Source: Rhodocyclaceae bacterium
GTDB taxonomy: Bacteria; Pseudomonadota; Gammaproteobacteria; Burkholderiales; Rhodocyclaceae
DNA: 64,000 nucleotides
Assembly (NCBI GenBank): GCA_019455325.1
Contig: JACFMQ010000004.1
Span: 1-64,000, forward strand
Direction: 5' to 3'
Part shown: one piece after another, positions 42,311-52,235 of the stretch
Layout: every line of letters begins with the position of its first letter
How positions within the stretch are numbered: position 1 is the first letter of the stretch
Made by a program: the position numbers and the translations under genes
The notes under the pieces: model-generated
Databases searched by the model: none
The model's input: only the letters and a program-made list of their open reading frames with translations
Told to the model about the DNA's origin: nothing

Positions 42311-43582
42311 CTAGAGTCTGAAGCCCTCCAGACGCCTGGGCACGGCAATGTTCTTCAGGCGCACGTAGTCCGGCAGGCCGTTGCGGGCCGGCGGCACGTC
42401 CTCGCCGGCGATCAGCGGCGCCAGATAGCGGCGGCATTCGTCCGTGATGCGGAAACCGTCCGCGCTGATGAACTCGCGCGGCATCCTGCGTTCGACGTTG
42501 GCCACGTCCTGCAGCCCGGCGACGCCGATCTCCCAGGCGTAGGGCGCATCGGCAATGCGCACGATGCCCGGCATGACGCCGTGGCGGCCGGCGAGCGCCA
42601 GCTCGACCGCGGCCCTGCCCAGGGCGTAGGCCTGCTCGACGTCGGTCTTCGACGCCAGGTGGCGCGCCGAGCGCTGCAGATAGTCGGGCAGCGCCCAGTG
42701 GTATTTGTGGCCGAGGCGGTCCTTGATCAGTTGCGCGACGACCTGGCCGACACCGCCCAGTTGCGCGTGGCCGAAGGCGTCGCGCGTGCCCATGTCGGCG
42801 AGGAGGCGCCCCTCGGCGTCGCGCAAGCCTTCCGAAACGGCGATCGCGCAGTAGCCGAAGCGCTGCACGCAGTCCTCGACGCGGGCGAGGAAGGCCGCCT
42901 CGTCGAAGGGAATCTCGGGGAACAGCAGCAGGTGCGGCGGCTCGTCCTCGGCCTCGCCGGCCAGCCCGCAGGCGGCGGTGATCCAGCCGGCGTGGCGGCC
43001 CATCACCTCCATGACGAAGACCTTGGTCGAGGTCGCGGCCATCGACGCGACGTCGAGGCCGGCCTCGCGCATCGAGGTGGCGACGTACTTGGCGACCGAG
43101 CCGAAGCCCGGGCAACTGTCGGTGTGCGGCAGGTCGTTGTCGACCGTCTTCGGGATGCCGATAGAGACCAGCGGATAGCCCAGCCGCTCGGAGAGCTGCG
43201 ACACCTTCCAGGCGGTGTCCATCGAATCGTTGCCGCCGTTGTAGAAGAAGTAGCCGATGTCGTGCGCGCGGAACACCTCGATCAGGCGTTCGTACTGCGC
43301 GCGGTGCTCGTCGAGCCCCTTCAGCTTGTAGCGGCAGGAGCCGAAGGCGCCGCCCGGCGTGTGGCGCAGGCGGGCAATGTCGGCGTCCGACTCGTGGCTG
43401 GTGTCGATCAGGTCCTCGGCGAGCGCGCCGAGGATGCCGTTGCGGCCGGCGAAGACCTTGCCGATCCGCTCCGGGTGCCGGCGCGCGGTTTCGATGACCC
43501 CGCAGGCGCTGGCGTTGATCACCGCCGTGACGCCGCCCGACTGAGCGTAGAAGGCATTCGTCGGGCGGGTGGCGGCGTTCAT
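42311..43582 (-). CDS. pfp: Pyrophosphate-dependent 6-phosphofructokinase
   Basis: The 423-residue enzyme phosphorylates fructose-6-phosphate reversibly using PPi. The two residues that distinguish PPi from ATP enzymes are both of the PPi type: Asp119 in GGNDS (116-120) where ATP enzymes have Gly, and Lys145 in PKTVDND. The MGRHAGWI motif is also present. It starts 6 bases after adk stops and is followed by hppA, so PPi use and PPi recycling are co-transcribed. Confidence 0.93.
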   Translation of the reverse strand: MNAATRPTNAFYAQSGGVTAVINASACGVIETARRHPERIGKVFAGRNGILGALAEDLIDTSHESDADIARLRHTPGGAFGSCRYKLKGLDEHRAQYERLIEVFRAHDIGYFFYNGGNDSMDTAWKVSQLSERLGYPLVSIGIPKTVDNDLPHTDSCPGFGSVAKYVATSMREAGLDVASMAATSTKVFVMEVMGRHAGWITAACGLAGEAEDEPPHLLLFPEIPFDEAAFLARVEDCVQRFGYCAIAVSEGLRDAEGRLLADMGTRDAFGHAQLGGVGQVVAQLIKDRLGHKYHWALPDYLQRSARHLASKTDVEQAYALGRAAVELALAGRHGVMPGIVRIADAPYAWEIGVAGLQDVANVERRMPREFISADGFRITDECRRYLAPLIAGEDVPPARNGLPDYVRLKNIAVPRRLEGFRL

Positions 43583-43588
43583 GACGAC

Positions 43589-44308
<720 letters not shown>

Positions 44309-44332
44309 CTATGCTGCGCGCTGATCAACCGA

Positions 44333-44361
44333 AAATTACCTGCAAATCGGCCTTCGGTCAA
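44333..44361 (-). promoter_or_regulatory. Possible adk promoter
   Basis: The minus strand reads TTGACC, a 17-base spacer, then TAATTT, about 90 bases before the adk ATG, in a locally AT-rich gap after kdsB. The -35 is good and the -10 weak. Confidence 0.35.
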
Positions 44362-44391
44362 ACCGTTTCCGGCTGAAACCGCGCGGATTTG

Positions 44392-45150
44392 TCAGGCAAA
44401 CAGACGCCTCACGCGCGCCGCATCTTCCGGCGTGTCGACGCCGGCCGGCGGCGGGTGGTCGACGACGGCGACGGTGATGCGGTAGCCGTGCCACAGCGCG
44501 CGCAGTTGCTCGAGCGCCTCGAAGCCTTCGAGCGGCGACGGCGCGAGGCGCGCGTAGGCTTTCAGGAAGCGCGCCCTGTAGGCGTAGAGGCCGACGTGGC
44601 GCAGCGCCGGAAAGGATGCGGGCAGCGTCTCGCCGCCGCCCTCACGGGCGAAGTGGTCGCGCGCATACGGCATCGGCGCGCGCGAGAAGTAGAGCGCGTC
44701 GCCGTCGGCGCGGCAAACGACCTTGACCACGTTCGGGTTGAAGAAATCGGCGGCGTCCTCGATCGGGTGCGCGACCGTGGCGATGTCGGCGCCGCTGTCG
44801 ACGAGCCGGCGCGCGGTCTGCGCGATCAGCTCCGGCTCGATCAGCGGCTCGTCGCCCTGCACGTTGACCACTGGCACCTCGTCGCCCCAGCCCTTCAGCG
44901 CCGCCACCTCGGCCAGGCGGTCGGTGCCGCTCGGATGGTCGGCGCGCGTCATCAGCACGTCGACGCCGTGCGCGCGCGCCGCGGCCGCGACCTCGGCGTG
45001 GTCGGTGGCGACGCAGATCTCGCCGGCGCCCGAGCGCGCGGCGCGTTCGGCGACGCGCACGACCATCGGCTTGCCGCCGAGGTCGAGCAGCGGTTTGGCC
45101 GGCAGCCGCGACGAGGCGTAGCGCGCCGGAATGACGACCTTGAAGTCCAT
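44392..45150 (-). CDS. kdsB: KdsB, CMP-Kdo synthetase
   Basis: KdsB activates Kdo with CTP for lipopolysaccharide core synthesis. The 252 residues contain the nucleotide-binding start [33 protein letters not shown], and [11 protein letters not shown]. Its ATG overlaps the stop of the small Trm112-like gene by one base (TGATG). Confidence 0.97.
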   Translation of the reverse strand: MDFKVVIPARYASSRLPAKPLLDLGGKPMVVRVAERAARSGAGEICVATDHAEVAAAARAHGVDVLMTRADHPSGTDRLAEVAALKGWGDEVPVVNVQGDEPLIEPELIAQTARRLVDSGADIATVAHPIEDAADFFNPNVVKVVCRADGDALYFSRAPMPYARDHFAREGGGETLPASFPALRHVGLYAYRARFLKAYARLAPSPLEGFEALEQLRALWHGYRITVAVVDHPPPAGVDTPEDAARVRRLFA

Positions 45151-45326
45151 CAGGGCTGTTCGGCCGGCAGCTGGCGCGCCTCGTCGGCGAGCATCACCGG
45201 GATGTCGTCGCGGATCGGGTAGGCCAGCTTGCAGGGCCTGCAGACGAGTTCGGACTCGGCCTTGCGGTATTCGAGGTTGCCCTTGCAGACCGGGCAGACG
45301 AGGATGTCAAGGAGCCGTGCGTCCAT
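45150..45326 (-). CDS. Trm112/YcaR-family small zinc-ribbon-like protein
   Basis: The 58-residue protein starts [20 protein letters not shown], continues [20 protein letters not shown] and ends AEQP. The two CPxC-type pairs and the [11 protein letters not shown] motif match the UPF0434/Trm112 family, commonly encoded between lpxK and kdsB. Its start overlaps the end of lpxK by 20 bases and its stop overlaps kdsB by one base. It may act as a partner of methyltransferases, and its direct role here is unknown. Confidence 0.9.
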   Translation of the reverse strand: MDARLLDILVCPVCKGNLEYRKAESELVCRPCKLAYPIRDDIPVMLADEARQLPAEQP

Positions 45327-46332
45327 CGATTTTCTCCAGAATTCTTTCGATCAGGCCGTCGTCGACGACGGCGCTCACCGGCAGCACCCAGGCTTCGCCG
45401 GCGATGAGGCCGGCGCATTTTACCGCATCCTTCTCGGTCATCAGGACGACGGCGCCGTCGGCGAAGCGCAGATCGTCGGCGGTGTAGACGTGGTGGTCGG
45501 GGAAGGGATGCTCGACGCAGACAAGCCCGAGCCCCTGCAAGGTGCGGAAGAAGCGCGCCGGGTCGCCGATGCCGGCGAGCGCGTGCAGCGGCCGGCCGGC
45601 GAGGTCGGCGGCGGTGCAGGTGCGCGTGGCGTCGGCGAGCGCGTGGAAGCGCGCGCCTTCGAGGCGCATGCCGAAGCGCGGCGCCTTGCCGGCCCGCCGC
45701 GGCAGTTGCACCGGCAGGCCGTGCCAGACCACCGCGTCCACGCCGGCCAGCCGCGACAGCGGCTCGCGCAGCGGGCCGCAGGGCAGCAGCCAGCCGTTGC
45801 CGGCGCCGCGGCCGTCGAACAGCGCGATCTCGACGTCGCGCGCCAGCCGGTAGTGCTGCAGGCCGTCGTCGGCGACGATCACATCGCACTCGGGATGCGC
45901 GGCGAGCAGCGCGCGCGCCGCGGCCACGCGGTCGCGGCAGACGGCGACGGGCACGCCGCTGCGCCGGGCGAGCAGCAGCGGCTCGTCGCCGACCGCGTCC
46001 GGCCGGCTGTCGGCAGCGACCAGGCGCGGCGCGCCGGCGGCGGCGCCGTAGCCGCGGCTGACGATGCCCGGCCGCCGGCCGCGCGCGCGCAGGGCTTCGA
46101 CCAGCGCCAGCGTCAGCGGCGTCTTGCCGGCGCCGCCGGCGACCAGGTTGCCGACGACCACCACCGGCACCGGCAGGCGCTCGGCGGCGAGCAGGCGGCA
46201 GCGGTAGGCGGCGCGGCGCAGGCCGGAGAGCAGCGCGAAGAGAAGCATGAGCGGCACGAAGGGCAGCAGGACGAGCGCCAGCCGGCGGCGGTACCACAGC
46301 CGGGGCAGGCGTTCGGCGAGCCACTGCGCCAT
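45307..46332 (-). CDS. lpxK: LpxK, tetraacyldisaccharide 4'-kinase
   Basis: LpxK phosphorylates the 4' position of the lipid A precursor. The 341 residues begin with a membrane helix ([19 protein letters not shown]), then the P-loop [16 protein letters not shown] (~62-77), GIVSRGYGA and [11 protein letters not shown]. It overlaps exbD by one base upstream and the Trm112-like gene by 20 bases downstream. Confidence 0.96.
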   Translation of the reverse strand: MAQWLAERLPRLWYRRRLALVLLPFVPLMLLFALLSGLRRAAYRCRLLAAERLPVPVVVVGNLVAGGAGKTPLTLALVEALRARGRRPGIVSRGYGAAAGAPRLVAADSRPDAVGDEPLLLARRSGVPVAVCRDRVAAARALLAAHPECDVIVADDGLQHYRLARDVEIALFDGRGAGNGWLLPCGPLREPLSRLAGVDAVVWHGLPVQLPRRAGKAPRFGMRLEGARFHALADATRTCTAADLAGRPLHALAGIGDPARFFRTLQGLGLVCVEHPFPDHHVYTADDLRFADGAVVLMTEKDAVKCAGLIAGEAWVLPVSAVVDDGLIERILEKIDGRTAP

Positions 46333-46748
46333 CAGCGCGGCGTCTGCGTGGCGAAGGAGATGTGCGGGTAGCCGGCGCTCTGCGCCGCCTGCATGACGTC
46401 GACGACGCTCTGGTGCGTGGCCTGGGCGTCGGCGTTGACGACGATCACCGGCTCCTTGCGGTCGCCCGCCGCGCGGCGCAGCGCCTCGGCGATGGCCGCC
46501 ACCCCCGGCGTCGCCAGCGGCACCTTGTCCACCAGCACCTGGCCGGCGGCGGTGACGGCGACGCTGATCTCGTTCGGCGGCTCCTGCTGCTTGGCCGCGT
46601 CGGCCGTCGGCAGCGTGATCTCCAGCCCGGAGAACTTGGCGTAGGTGGTCGTCAGCATGAGGAAGATGATGACCACGAGCAGCACGTCGATCATCGGGAT
46701 CAGGTTGATCTCCGGCTCCTCGCGGGCGTGGCCACGGCGGAAGTTCAT
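46332..46748 (-). CDS. exbD: ExbD/TolR-family biopolymer transport protein
   Basis: The 138-residue protein has one N-terminal helix after PEINLIPMIDVLLVVIIFLM, which holds the conserved channel Asp, and a periplasmic domain with EISVAVTAAGQVLVD. ExbD works with ExbB to energise TonB or a similar partner. It lies 2 bases after exbB and directly before lpxK, an arrangement common in betaproteobacteria. Confidence 0.94.
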   Translation of the reverse strand: MNFRRGHAREEPEINLIPMIDVLLVVIIFLMLTTTYAKFSGLEITLPTADAAKQQEPPNEISVAVTAAGQVLVDKVPLATPGVAAIAEALRRAAGDRKEPVIVVNADAQATHQSVVDVMQAAQSAGYPHISFATQTPR

Positions 46749-46750
46749 GC

Positions 46751-47356
46751 CTATTTCCTGCTGCCCTGGACGACTTCGACGAGGTGGATGGCCTGCTGCT
46801 CCATGTCGATCACGAAGCTGTCGACCAGCGCCCGGAAGTGGCGCCAGAAGATCATCGCCGGAATGGCGATGATCAGGCCGAAGCCGGTGTTGTAGAGGGC
46901 GATCGAGATGCCGTGCGCGAGCTGCTGCGGATTGGTGCCGGTCGGCGACTGCGAGCCGAAGATCTCGATCATGCCGACGATGGTGCCGAAGAGGCCCATC
47001 AGCGGGGCGATCGAGGCGATGGTGCCGAGCGTCGTCAGATAGCGTTCGAGTTCGTGGGCGACGCCGCAGCCGACTTCCTCGATCGACTCCTTCATCACCT
47101 CGCGCGAGCTGGCGGCGTTGCGCAGGCCGGCGGCGAGCACGCGGCCGAGCGGCGAATGCCGTTCTAGATCGGCGATGGAAGACTCGCCGACGCCGTGCTG
47201 CCGGTATTCGGCGATGACGCGCTGGAGCAGGCCGGGCGGCACGACGCGGCTGCGGCGCAGGGCGACGAGACGCTCGATGATCAGGGCAACGGCCACGACC
47301 GATGCCAGCAGCAGCGGCCAGATCGGCCAGCCGGCGGCCTGGATGATGGCGAACAC
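46751..47356 (-). CDS. exbB: ExbB/TolQ/MotA-family proton channel protein
   Basis: The 201 residues have three hydrophobic segments and the family motif LGTIASIAPLMGLFGTIVGMI near residue 110. The start is GTG at 47356 with a GGGGAG Shine-Dalgarno. With ExbD it forms a proton-driven motor. A TonB-dependent receptor lies 5 kb away, but no tonB gene is present in the window. Confidence 0.94.
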   Translation of the reverse strand: MFAIIQAAGWPIWPLLLASVVAVALIIERLVALRRSRVVPPGLLQRVIAEYRQHGVGESSIADLERHSPLGRVLAAGLRNAASSREVMKESIEEVGCGVAHELERYLTTLGTIASIAPLMGLFGTIVGMIEIFGSQSPTGTNPQQLAHGISIALYNTGFGLIIAIPAMIFWRHFRALVDSFVIDMEQQAIHLVEVVQGSRK

Positions 47357-47426
47357 GCGAACTCCCCGAGAAAATTCAGCGGGGAACTTTAGCCTGTCGA
47401 CCGCCGATCCGGCAAGCCTGGGGTGG

Positions 47427-47645
47427 TCAGCGGCAGCCGCCGTCGCGGCGCAGGCCGAGTTTTTCCATCGCCTTCTCGGCCGGGCAGAAGCGGGTGAAGC
47501 CGCTCTGCAGCAGGTTGGCGCCGACGAAGGCGGTGAACCAGAGGAAGTGCTTGGAGACGAAGAGCGGGCTCGCCTCGACGCCCAGCGCGAGCGAGACGAG
47601 GACGAAGCTGCCGGCCATGATGCGGATCGCGCGTTCGATGCTCAT
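47427..47645 (-). CDS. DUF2892 (YgaP-like) small membrane protein
   Basis: The 72 residues begin MSIERAIRIMAGSFVLVSLA and have two hydrophobic helices and a FCPAEKAMEKLG tail, matching DUF2892. The family is the membrane part of YgaP-type sulfur-handling proteins. The ATG overlaps the stop of the RND permease gene by 4 bases, so it is the last gene of the efflux operon. The single Cys near FCPAE may be functional. Confidence 0.87.
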   Translation of the reverse strand: MSIERAIRIMAGSFVLVSLALGVEASPLFVSKHFLWFTAFVGANLLQSGFTRFCPAEKAMEKLGLRRDGGCR

Positions 47646-50600
47646 GATGCGTACTCCTTCCTGAAGGCTGCGTAGTAGAGCACCGGGATGACCAGCAGCG
47701 TGAGCAGCGTGGACACCAGGATGCCGAAGATCAGGCTGATCGCCAGCCCGTTGAAGATCGGGTCGTCGAGGATGAACAGCGCGCCGAGCATCGCAGCCAG
47801 CCCGGTCAGCGCGATCGGCTTGGCGCGCACCGCCGCCGAACGCACGATCGCGTCGCGGAACGGCACGCCGGCGGCGGCCTCGCCGCGCACGAAGTCGACG
47901 AGCAGGATCGAGTTGCGGACGATGATGCCGGCGAGCGCGATCATGCCGATCATCGAGGTCGCCGTGAACTGCGCGCCGAGGAGCGCGTGACCGGGCATGA
48001 CGCCGATGACGGTGAGCGGGATCGGCGCCATGATCACCAGCGGCACCAGATAGCTGCCGAAGTGGGCGACGACCAAGAGGTAGATGAGGACGAGGCCGAC
48101 GGCGTAGGCGGCGCCCATGTCGCGGAAGGTCTCGTAGGTCACTTTCCATTCGCCGTCCCACTTGATCGAGTAGCCGGCCCAGGGGTCGTCCGGCATGCCG
48201 ACGAAGCGCTCGCCGAGCGTGCCGCCCTGCGCCAGCGGCCGGCCGGCAAGCTCGCCGCGGGCGGCGAACATGCCGTAGAGCGGCGAATCGAGGCGGCCGC
48301 CCATGTCGCCGGTGACGTACACCACCGGCAGCAGGTCCTTGCGGTAGCGCGGCCGCTCGCGCTCCAGATTGCGCACCTCGACCAATTCGGAGACCGGCAC
48401 CAGGCGGCCGTCCGCGCCGCGCACGCGCAGTTGCAGGAGCGCGTCGAGCCGGCCCTTCTGCTCCGACGGCAGCGAGACGCGCACCGGCAGTTCGTGCTTG
48501 GCGCCGCTGTTGCGCAGCGGCGTCGCGTCGCCGCCGGCGAGCCCGAGGCGCACCGCCTCGACGACGTCGGCCGCCGCCACGCCGAGCTGCGCCGCCTTCG
48601 CCTGCCGCACCTGCAGCACGGTGCGCGCCGCCGGCTCGGCGACGCTGTCGTCGACGGCGACCAGATCCGGCGTCCGCTCGAAGACCGTGCGCACCGCGCC
48701 GGCGACGGCGATGCGCCCGGCCTCGTCCGGCCCGTAGATCTCGGCGACGATCGGCGCCAGCACCGGCGGCCCCGGCGGCACCTCGACCACCTTCGCGTTG
48801 CCGCCGTGCCGACGGCCGGCGGCCTCGACCGCGGCGCGCACGGAGACGGCGATCTCGTGGCTGGAGCGCGACCGTTCCTTCCGGTCGACGAGGTTGACCT
48901 GGATGTCGCCCAGCTCCGGCGCCGCGCGCAGGTAGTACTGGCGCACCAGCCCGTTGAAGTTGATCGGGCTGGCCGTGCCGGCGTAGGCCTGGTAGTCGCG
49001 CACCTCCGGCACGCCGGCGATCTCGTCGCCGATCTCGGCGAGCACGCGCGCCGTTTCCTCGACCGGCGTGCCGACCGGCATGTCGAGCACGACCTGGAAT
49101 TCGCTCTTGTTGTCGAAGGGCAGCATCTTCAGCACGACGAGTTGCAGGCCGGCGAGCGAGACCGAGGCGAGGATGGCGGCGACGACGCCGAGGTACAGCC
49201 AGCGCCGCGCCGACGCGCGATCGAGAAAAGGCGGCAGCAGGCGGCCGAAAAGGCCGGCGAGCCGCGCATCGAGCGCCGACGGCCCGGCGTGCGCGGCCGC
49301 CGGCCGCAGCAGCCGCGCCGCCAGCCACGGCGTGACGACGAAGGCGACGGCGAGCGAGATGGCCATGCCCATCGACGCGTTGATCGGGATCGGACTCATG
49401 TACGGCCCCATCAGGCCGGTGACGAAGGCCATCGGCAAGAGGGCGGCGATCACCGTGAAGGTGGCGAGGATGGTCGGCCCGCCGACCTCGTCGACGGCGC
49501 CGGGGATGATTTCGAGCAACCCCTTGTCCGGGTGCAGCGCCTGCCAGCGGTGGATGTTCTCGACGACGACGATGGCGTCGTCGACGAGGATGCCGATCGA
49601 GAAGATCAGCGCGAACAGCGACACGCGGTTGAGCGTGAAGCCCCAGGCCCAGGAGGCGAACAGCGTGGCCGCCAGCGTCAGCGTGACGGCGACGCCGACG
49701 ATCGCCGCCTCGCGCCGGCCGAGCGCGAAGAAGACGAGGACGACGACGAAGGCGGTGGCGAAGGCGAGCTTGCCGATCAGTTGCTGCGCCTTGTCGGTCG
49801 CCGTCCGCCCGTAGTCGCGCGTCACCGTCACCTCGACGCCGTCGGGGATGACGGCGCCCTTGAGCGCGTCGATGCGGGCGATGGCAGCAAGCGCCACGTC
49901 GGCGGCGTTCACGCCCGGCTTCTTCGAGATCTGCAGCGTCACCGCCGGGAAGCTCGCCATCGCGTCGCCGTCGCGGCGGGCGTGCCAGACGTAGCGCACC
50001 GGCGTCTCCGGCCCGGCCTCGACGCGCGCCACGTCGGCGACGTACACCGGCTTCCGCTCGGCGCCGTCGCCCTTCGCCGCCACCACCAGCCGGCGCACGT
50101 CCTCGGCGCTCTCCAGCCAGGCGCCGGTCTCGACCAGCACCTCGGCGCCGCCGGCAACCAGCGCGCCGACCGGCTGGCGCACGTTGCCCAGGCGCAGCGC
50201 CGCGACCAGATCCTGCGGCGTCAGGCCGAAGGCATTCAGGCGCTCGCCGTCGATCAGCACGCGCACGGCGCGCTCCGGGCCGCCGAGCGTGGACACGTCG
50301 CGCGTGCCGGGGATGCGCTTCAGCTCGATCTCGGCGGCGCGCGCCACCTGCTGCAATTCGTGCGCGCCGGTGTCCGGATCGGCGCTCCAGAAGGTGAACG
50401 CGACGATCGGCACGTCGTCGATGCCCTTCGGCTTGATGACCGGCTCGCCGACGCCGAGGTTCGGCGACACCCAGTCGCGGTGCGAATGAATCGTGTCGTA
50501 GAGGCGCACGACCGCTTCCTGGAACGGCACGCCGACCTCGAACTGCACGGTGACGACGGCCATGCCCGGCCGCGACACGGAGTAGACGTGGTCCATGCCG

Positions 50601-50863
50601 ACGATGCGCGACAGCACCTGCTCGGCCGGCGCCGCCACCAGCGACTCGACGTCCTGCACCGAGGCGCCGGGAAAGGGGATGAAGACGTCGGCCATGGTCA
50701 CGTCGATCTGCGGCTCCTCCTCGCGCGGCGTCACCAGCACCGCGAAGAGGCCGAGCAGCAGGGCGACCAGCGCCAGCAGCGGCGTCATCCGCGACGCCTG
50801 GAAGGCGGCGGCGATGCGCCCGGAGAGGCCGAGCCGGGCCGGCGTGGCGGAGGCGCCGGCCAT
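47642..50863 (-). CDS. RND efflux permease
   Basis: The 1073-residue inner-membrane transporter of the AcrB/CzcA superfamily has an N-terminal helix, the porter start FIPFPGASVQDVESLV, the TM4 proton-relay pair in SIGILVDDAIVVVENI, and a second half ending with helices (MIALAGIIVRNSILLVDFV). The motif set is nearer to the multidrug/undefined group than to heavy-metal CzcA. Its start is 2 bases after the adaptor gene stops. No outer-membrane factor gene is present, so it must use one from elsewhere. Confidence 0.93.
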   Translation of the reverse strand: MAGASATPARLGLSGRIAAAFQASRMTPLLALVALLLGLFAVLVTPREEEPQIDVTMADVFIPFPGASVQDVESLVAAPAEQVLSRIVGMDHVYSVSRPGMAVVTVQFEVGVPFQEAVVRLYDTIHSHRDWVSPNLGVGEPVIKPKGIDDVPIVAFTFWSADPDTGAHELQQVARAAEIELKRIPGTRDVSTLGGPERAVRVLIDGERLNAFGLTPQDLVAALRLGNVRQPVGALVAGGAEVLVETGAWLESAEDVRRLVVAAKGDGAERKPVYVADVARVEAGPETPVRYVWHARRDGDAMASFPAVTLQISKKPGVNAADVALAAIARIDALKGAVIPDGVEVTVTRDYGRTATDKAQQLIGKLAFATAFVVVLVFFALGRREAAIVGVAVTLTLAATLFASWAWGFTLNRVSLFALIFSIGILVDDAIVVVENIHRWQALHPDKGLLEIIPGAVDEVGGPTILATFTVIAALLPMAFVTGLMGPYMSPIPINASMGMAISLAVAFVVTPWLAARLLRPAAAHAGPSALDARLAGLFGRLLPPFLDRASARRWLYLGVVAAILASVSLAGLQLVVLKMLPFDNKSEFQVVLDMPVGTPVEETARVLAEIGDEIAGVPEVRDYQAYAGTASPINFNGLVRQYYLRAAPELGDIQVNLVDRKERSRSSHEIAVSVRAAVEAAGRRHGGNAKVVEVPPGPPVLAPIVAEIYGPDEAGRIAVAGAVRTVFERTPDLVAVDDSVAEPAARTVLQVRQAKAAQLGVAAADVVEAVRLGLAGGDATPLRNSGAKHELPVRVSLPSEQKGRLDALLQLRVRGADGRLVPVSELVEVRNLERERPRYRKDLLPVVYVTGDMGGRLDSPLYGMFAARGELAGRPLAQGGTLGERFVGMPDDPWAGYSIKWDGEWKVTYETFRDMGAAYAVGLVLIYLLVVAHFGSYLVPLVIMAPIPLTVIGVMPGHALLGAQFTATSMIGMIALAGIIVRNSILLVDFVRGEAAAGVPFRDAIVRSAAVRAKPIALTGLAAMLGALFILDDPIFNGLAISLIFGILVSTLLTLLVIPVLYYAAFRKEYAS

Positions 50864-50864
50864 C

Positions 50865-51911
50865 TCAGCGCACCGACCGGCGGCGGATCGTCGCCTGTGC
50901 CGGATCGAGCGCAATGCGCTCGCCGACGACCAGCCCGGCGAGGATCTCGACCAGCCCGCCGGCCGTGCTCCCGTCGGCGAAGGTCTCGCCGACGCGCACC
51001 CGGCGCAGCACCGGCGCCGAGTGCGCCGGATCGACGACGTAGACCGCCGTCAGCTCGCCGCGGCGGACCAGCGCGGCGGCCGGCACCGCCAGCCGCTCGG
51101 CGTCGCCGGCGACGAAGGTGACGCGCGCGGCCATGCCCGGCGCCACGCCCTCGCCCGCCGGCAGGTTCACGCGCACCTGCGAGACGTGCGTCGCCGCATC
51201 CGCCCCCGGCAGCACGACGAAGGACGGCGCCTCGACACGCCGGCCAAGCTCGGGGAACTCGACGACGGCGGCGCGCGCCGCGCGCACCTCGGCCAGCCGC
51301 TGCTGCGGCACGGCGGCGACGACGCGCAGCCCGGCCGGATCGTAGAGTGAAAGAAGCGGCCGGCCGGGCGAGGCCATCTCGCCCAGCTCGGCATGACGGC
51401 GGGCGACGAGGCCGGGGATCGGCGCCGTCACCGTCGCGTGGCCGAGGCCGACGCCCGACTGCGCTGCCTCGGCCTGCGCGGAATCGAACTCGGCGCGCAC
51501 CCGATCGAGCGCCGCCTGGCTGATGAAATTCTGCGCGCGCAGGCGGCCGCTGCGCTCGTACTCCGTGCGCGCGACGGCCAGCCGCGAGGCCGCGGCCTGC
51601 GCCGCCTCGGCCGCCTCGCGGGCGTCGATGCGCATCAGCACCTGGCCGCGCTGCACCGCCTGCCCGGCGTCGACGCGCACCTCGACGACGCGGCCGGCGA
51701 CCTGGGCGGCGACCGTCGCCTGCGTCACCGCCTCGACGACGGCCTCGGCGGCGACGCCGACGGCGACCGGACGCGGCGCGACGCGCCAGGTCGGCAGCGC
51801 GTCGTCGGCGCCGGCGAGGGGCGATGCGGCGAGCAGCAGCCCGAACAGCGCCGCGAACGACCGGCAAGGACGGGCGGAAAGGCGGGCGAGGGAGCAGGCA
51901 GGCGTTTTCAT
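50865..51911 (-). CDS. RND periplasmic adaptor (membrane fusion protein)
   Basis: The 348-residue protein has a signal peptide (SFAALFGLLLAASPLAGA), a lipoyl-like half motif AAQVAGRVVEVRVDAGQAV, a helical hairpin and a second half AAQSGVGLGHATVTAPIPGLV, then a beta-barrel domain. It bridges the RND permease to an outer-membrane channel. It is the first gene of the adaptor-permease-DUF2892 operon. The ATG has no Shine-Dalgarno and is almost at the predicted transcription start, so it may be read from a leaderless mRNA. Confidence 0.92.
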   Translation of the reverse strand: MKTPACSLARLSARPCRSFAALFGLLLAASPLAGADDALPTWRVAPRPVAVGVAAEAVVEAVTQATVAAQVAGRVVEVRVDAGQAVQRGQVLMRIDAREAAEAAQAAASRLAVARTEYERSGRLRAQNFISQAALDRVRAEFDSAQAEAAQSGVGLGHATVTAPIPGLVARRHAELGEMASPGRPLLSLYDPAGLRVVAAVPQQRLAEVRAARAAVVEFPELGRRVEAPSFVVLPGADAATHVSQVRVNLPAGEGVAPGMAARVTFVAGDAERLAVPAAALVRRGELTAVYVVDPAHSAPVLRRVRVGETFADGSTAGGLVEILAGLVVGERIALDPAQATIRRRSVR

Positions 51912-51918
51912 GAATATA

Positions 51919-51947
51919 AGAATATTCTAATGATCAAACTCGATCAA
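51919..51947 (-). promoter_or_regulatory. Efflux operon promoter overlapping an AGAATATTCT palindrome
   Basis: The minus strand reads TTGATC (51947-51942), a 17-base spacer, then TATTCT (51924-51919). The -10 lies inside the perfect palindrome AGAATATTCT (51919-51928), with further symmetric bases at its flanks. The predicted start of transcription is at or next to the ATG at 51911. The layout fits a repressor that blocks the -10, and the palindrome is of the AT-rich type used by ArsR/SmtB-family repressors. Confidence 0.55.
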
Positions 51948-52005
51948 GCCGGCGCGGCCAGGGCCATTGCATGAACCTGAAAAACTCAATGGGAAACGAG
52001 AACAT

Positions 52006-52121
52006 CCACCGCAGAGACGCAGAGGCGCAGAGGTTCGCAGAGAAAACCAGGGCAGAGATGGTTCACCCGATGGTTTTGATCTTCTCTGCGTCACCTCTGC
52101 GCCTCTGCGTCTCTGCGGTGG
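52006..52121. repeat. Long inverted repeat with CGCAGAG units between efflux operon and receptor gene
   Basis: Perfect 29-base arms lie at 52006-52034 and 52093-52121, starting CCACCGCAGAGACGCAGAGG. A second inner pairing (CGCAGAGA with TCTCTGCG) extends the stem. Arms are made of GCAGAG-type units. It sits in the gap downstream of the receptor gene terminator and upstream of the efflux promoter and contains no gene. Confidence 0.88.
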
Positions 52122-52179
52122 GTGTTGACTGCGCCTGTCGAGAGTGACGACTGTCGGCTTGCGCCCGGGCGCCCCAACG

Positions 52180-52210
52180 AAAAAGGGCCAGCCGGAATTC
52201 CGGCTGGCCC
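52180..52210 (-). terminator. Terminator of the TonB-dependent receptor gene
   Basis: A perfect 26-base palindrome (52185-52210; arms GGGCCAGCCGGAA and TTCCGGCTGGCCC) is followed on the minus strand by TTTTTCGTT. It lies 25 bases beyond the receptor stop codon. Confidence 0.87.
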
Positions 52211-52235
52211 CGAGAGGCTGCTTCAGGCGATCCGG

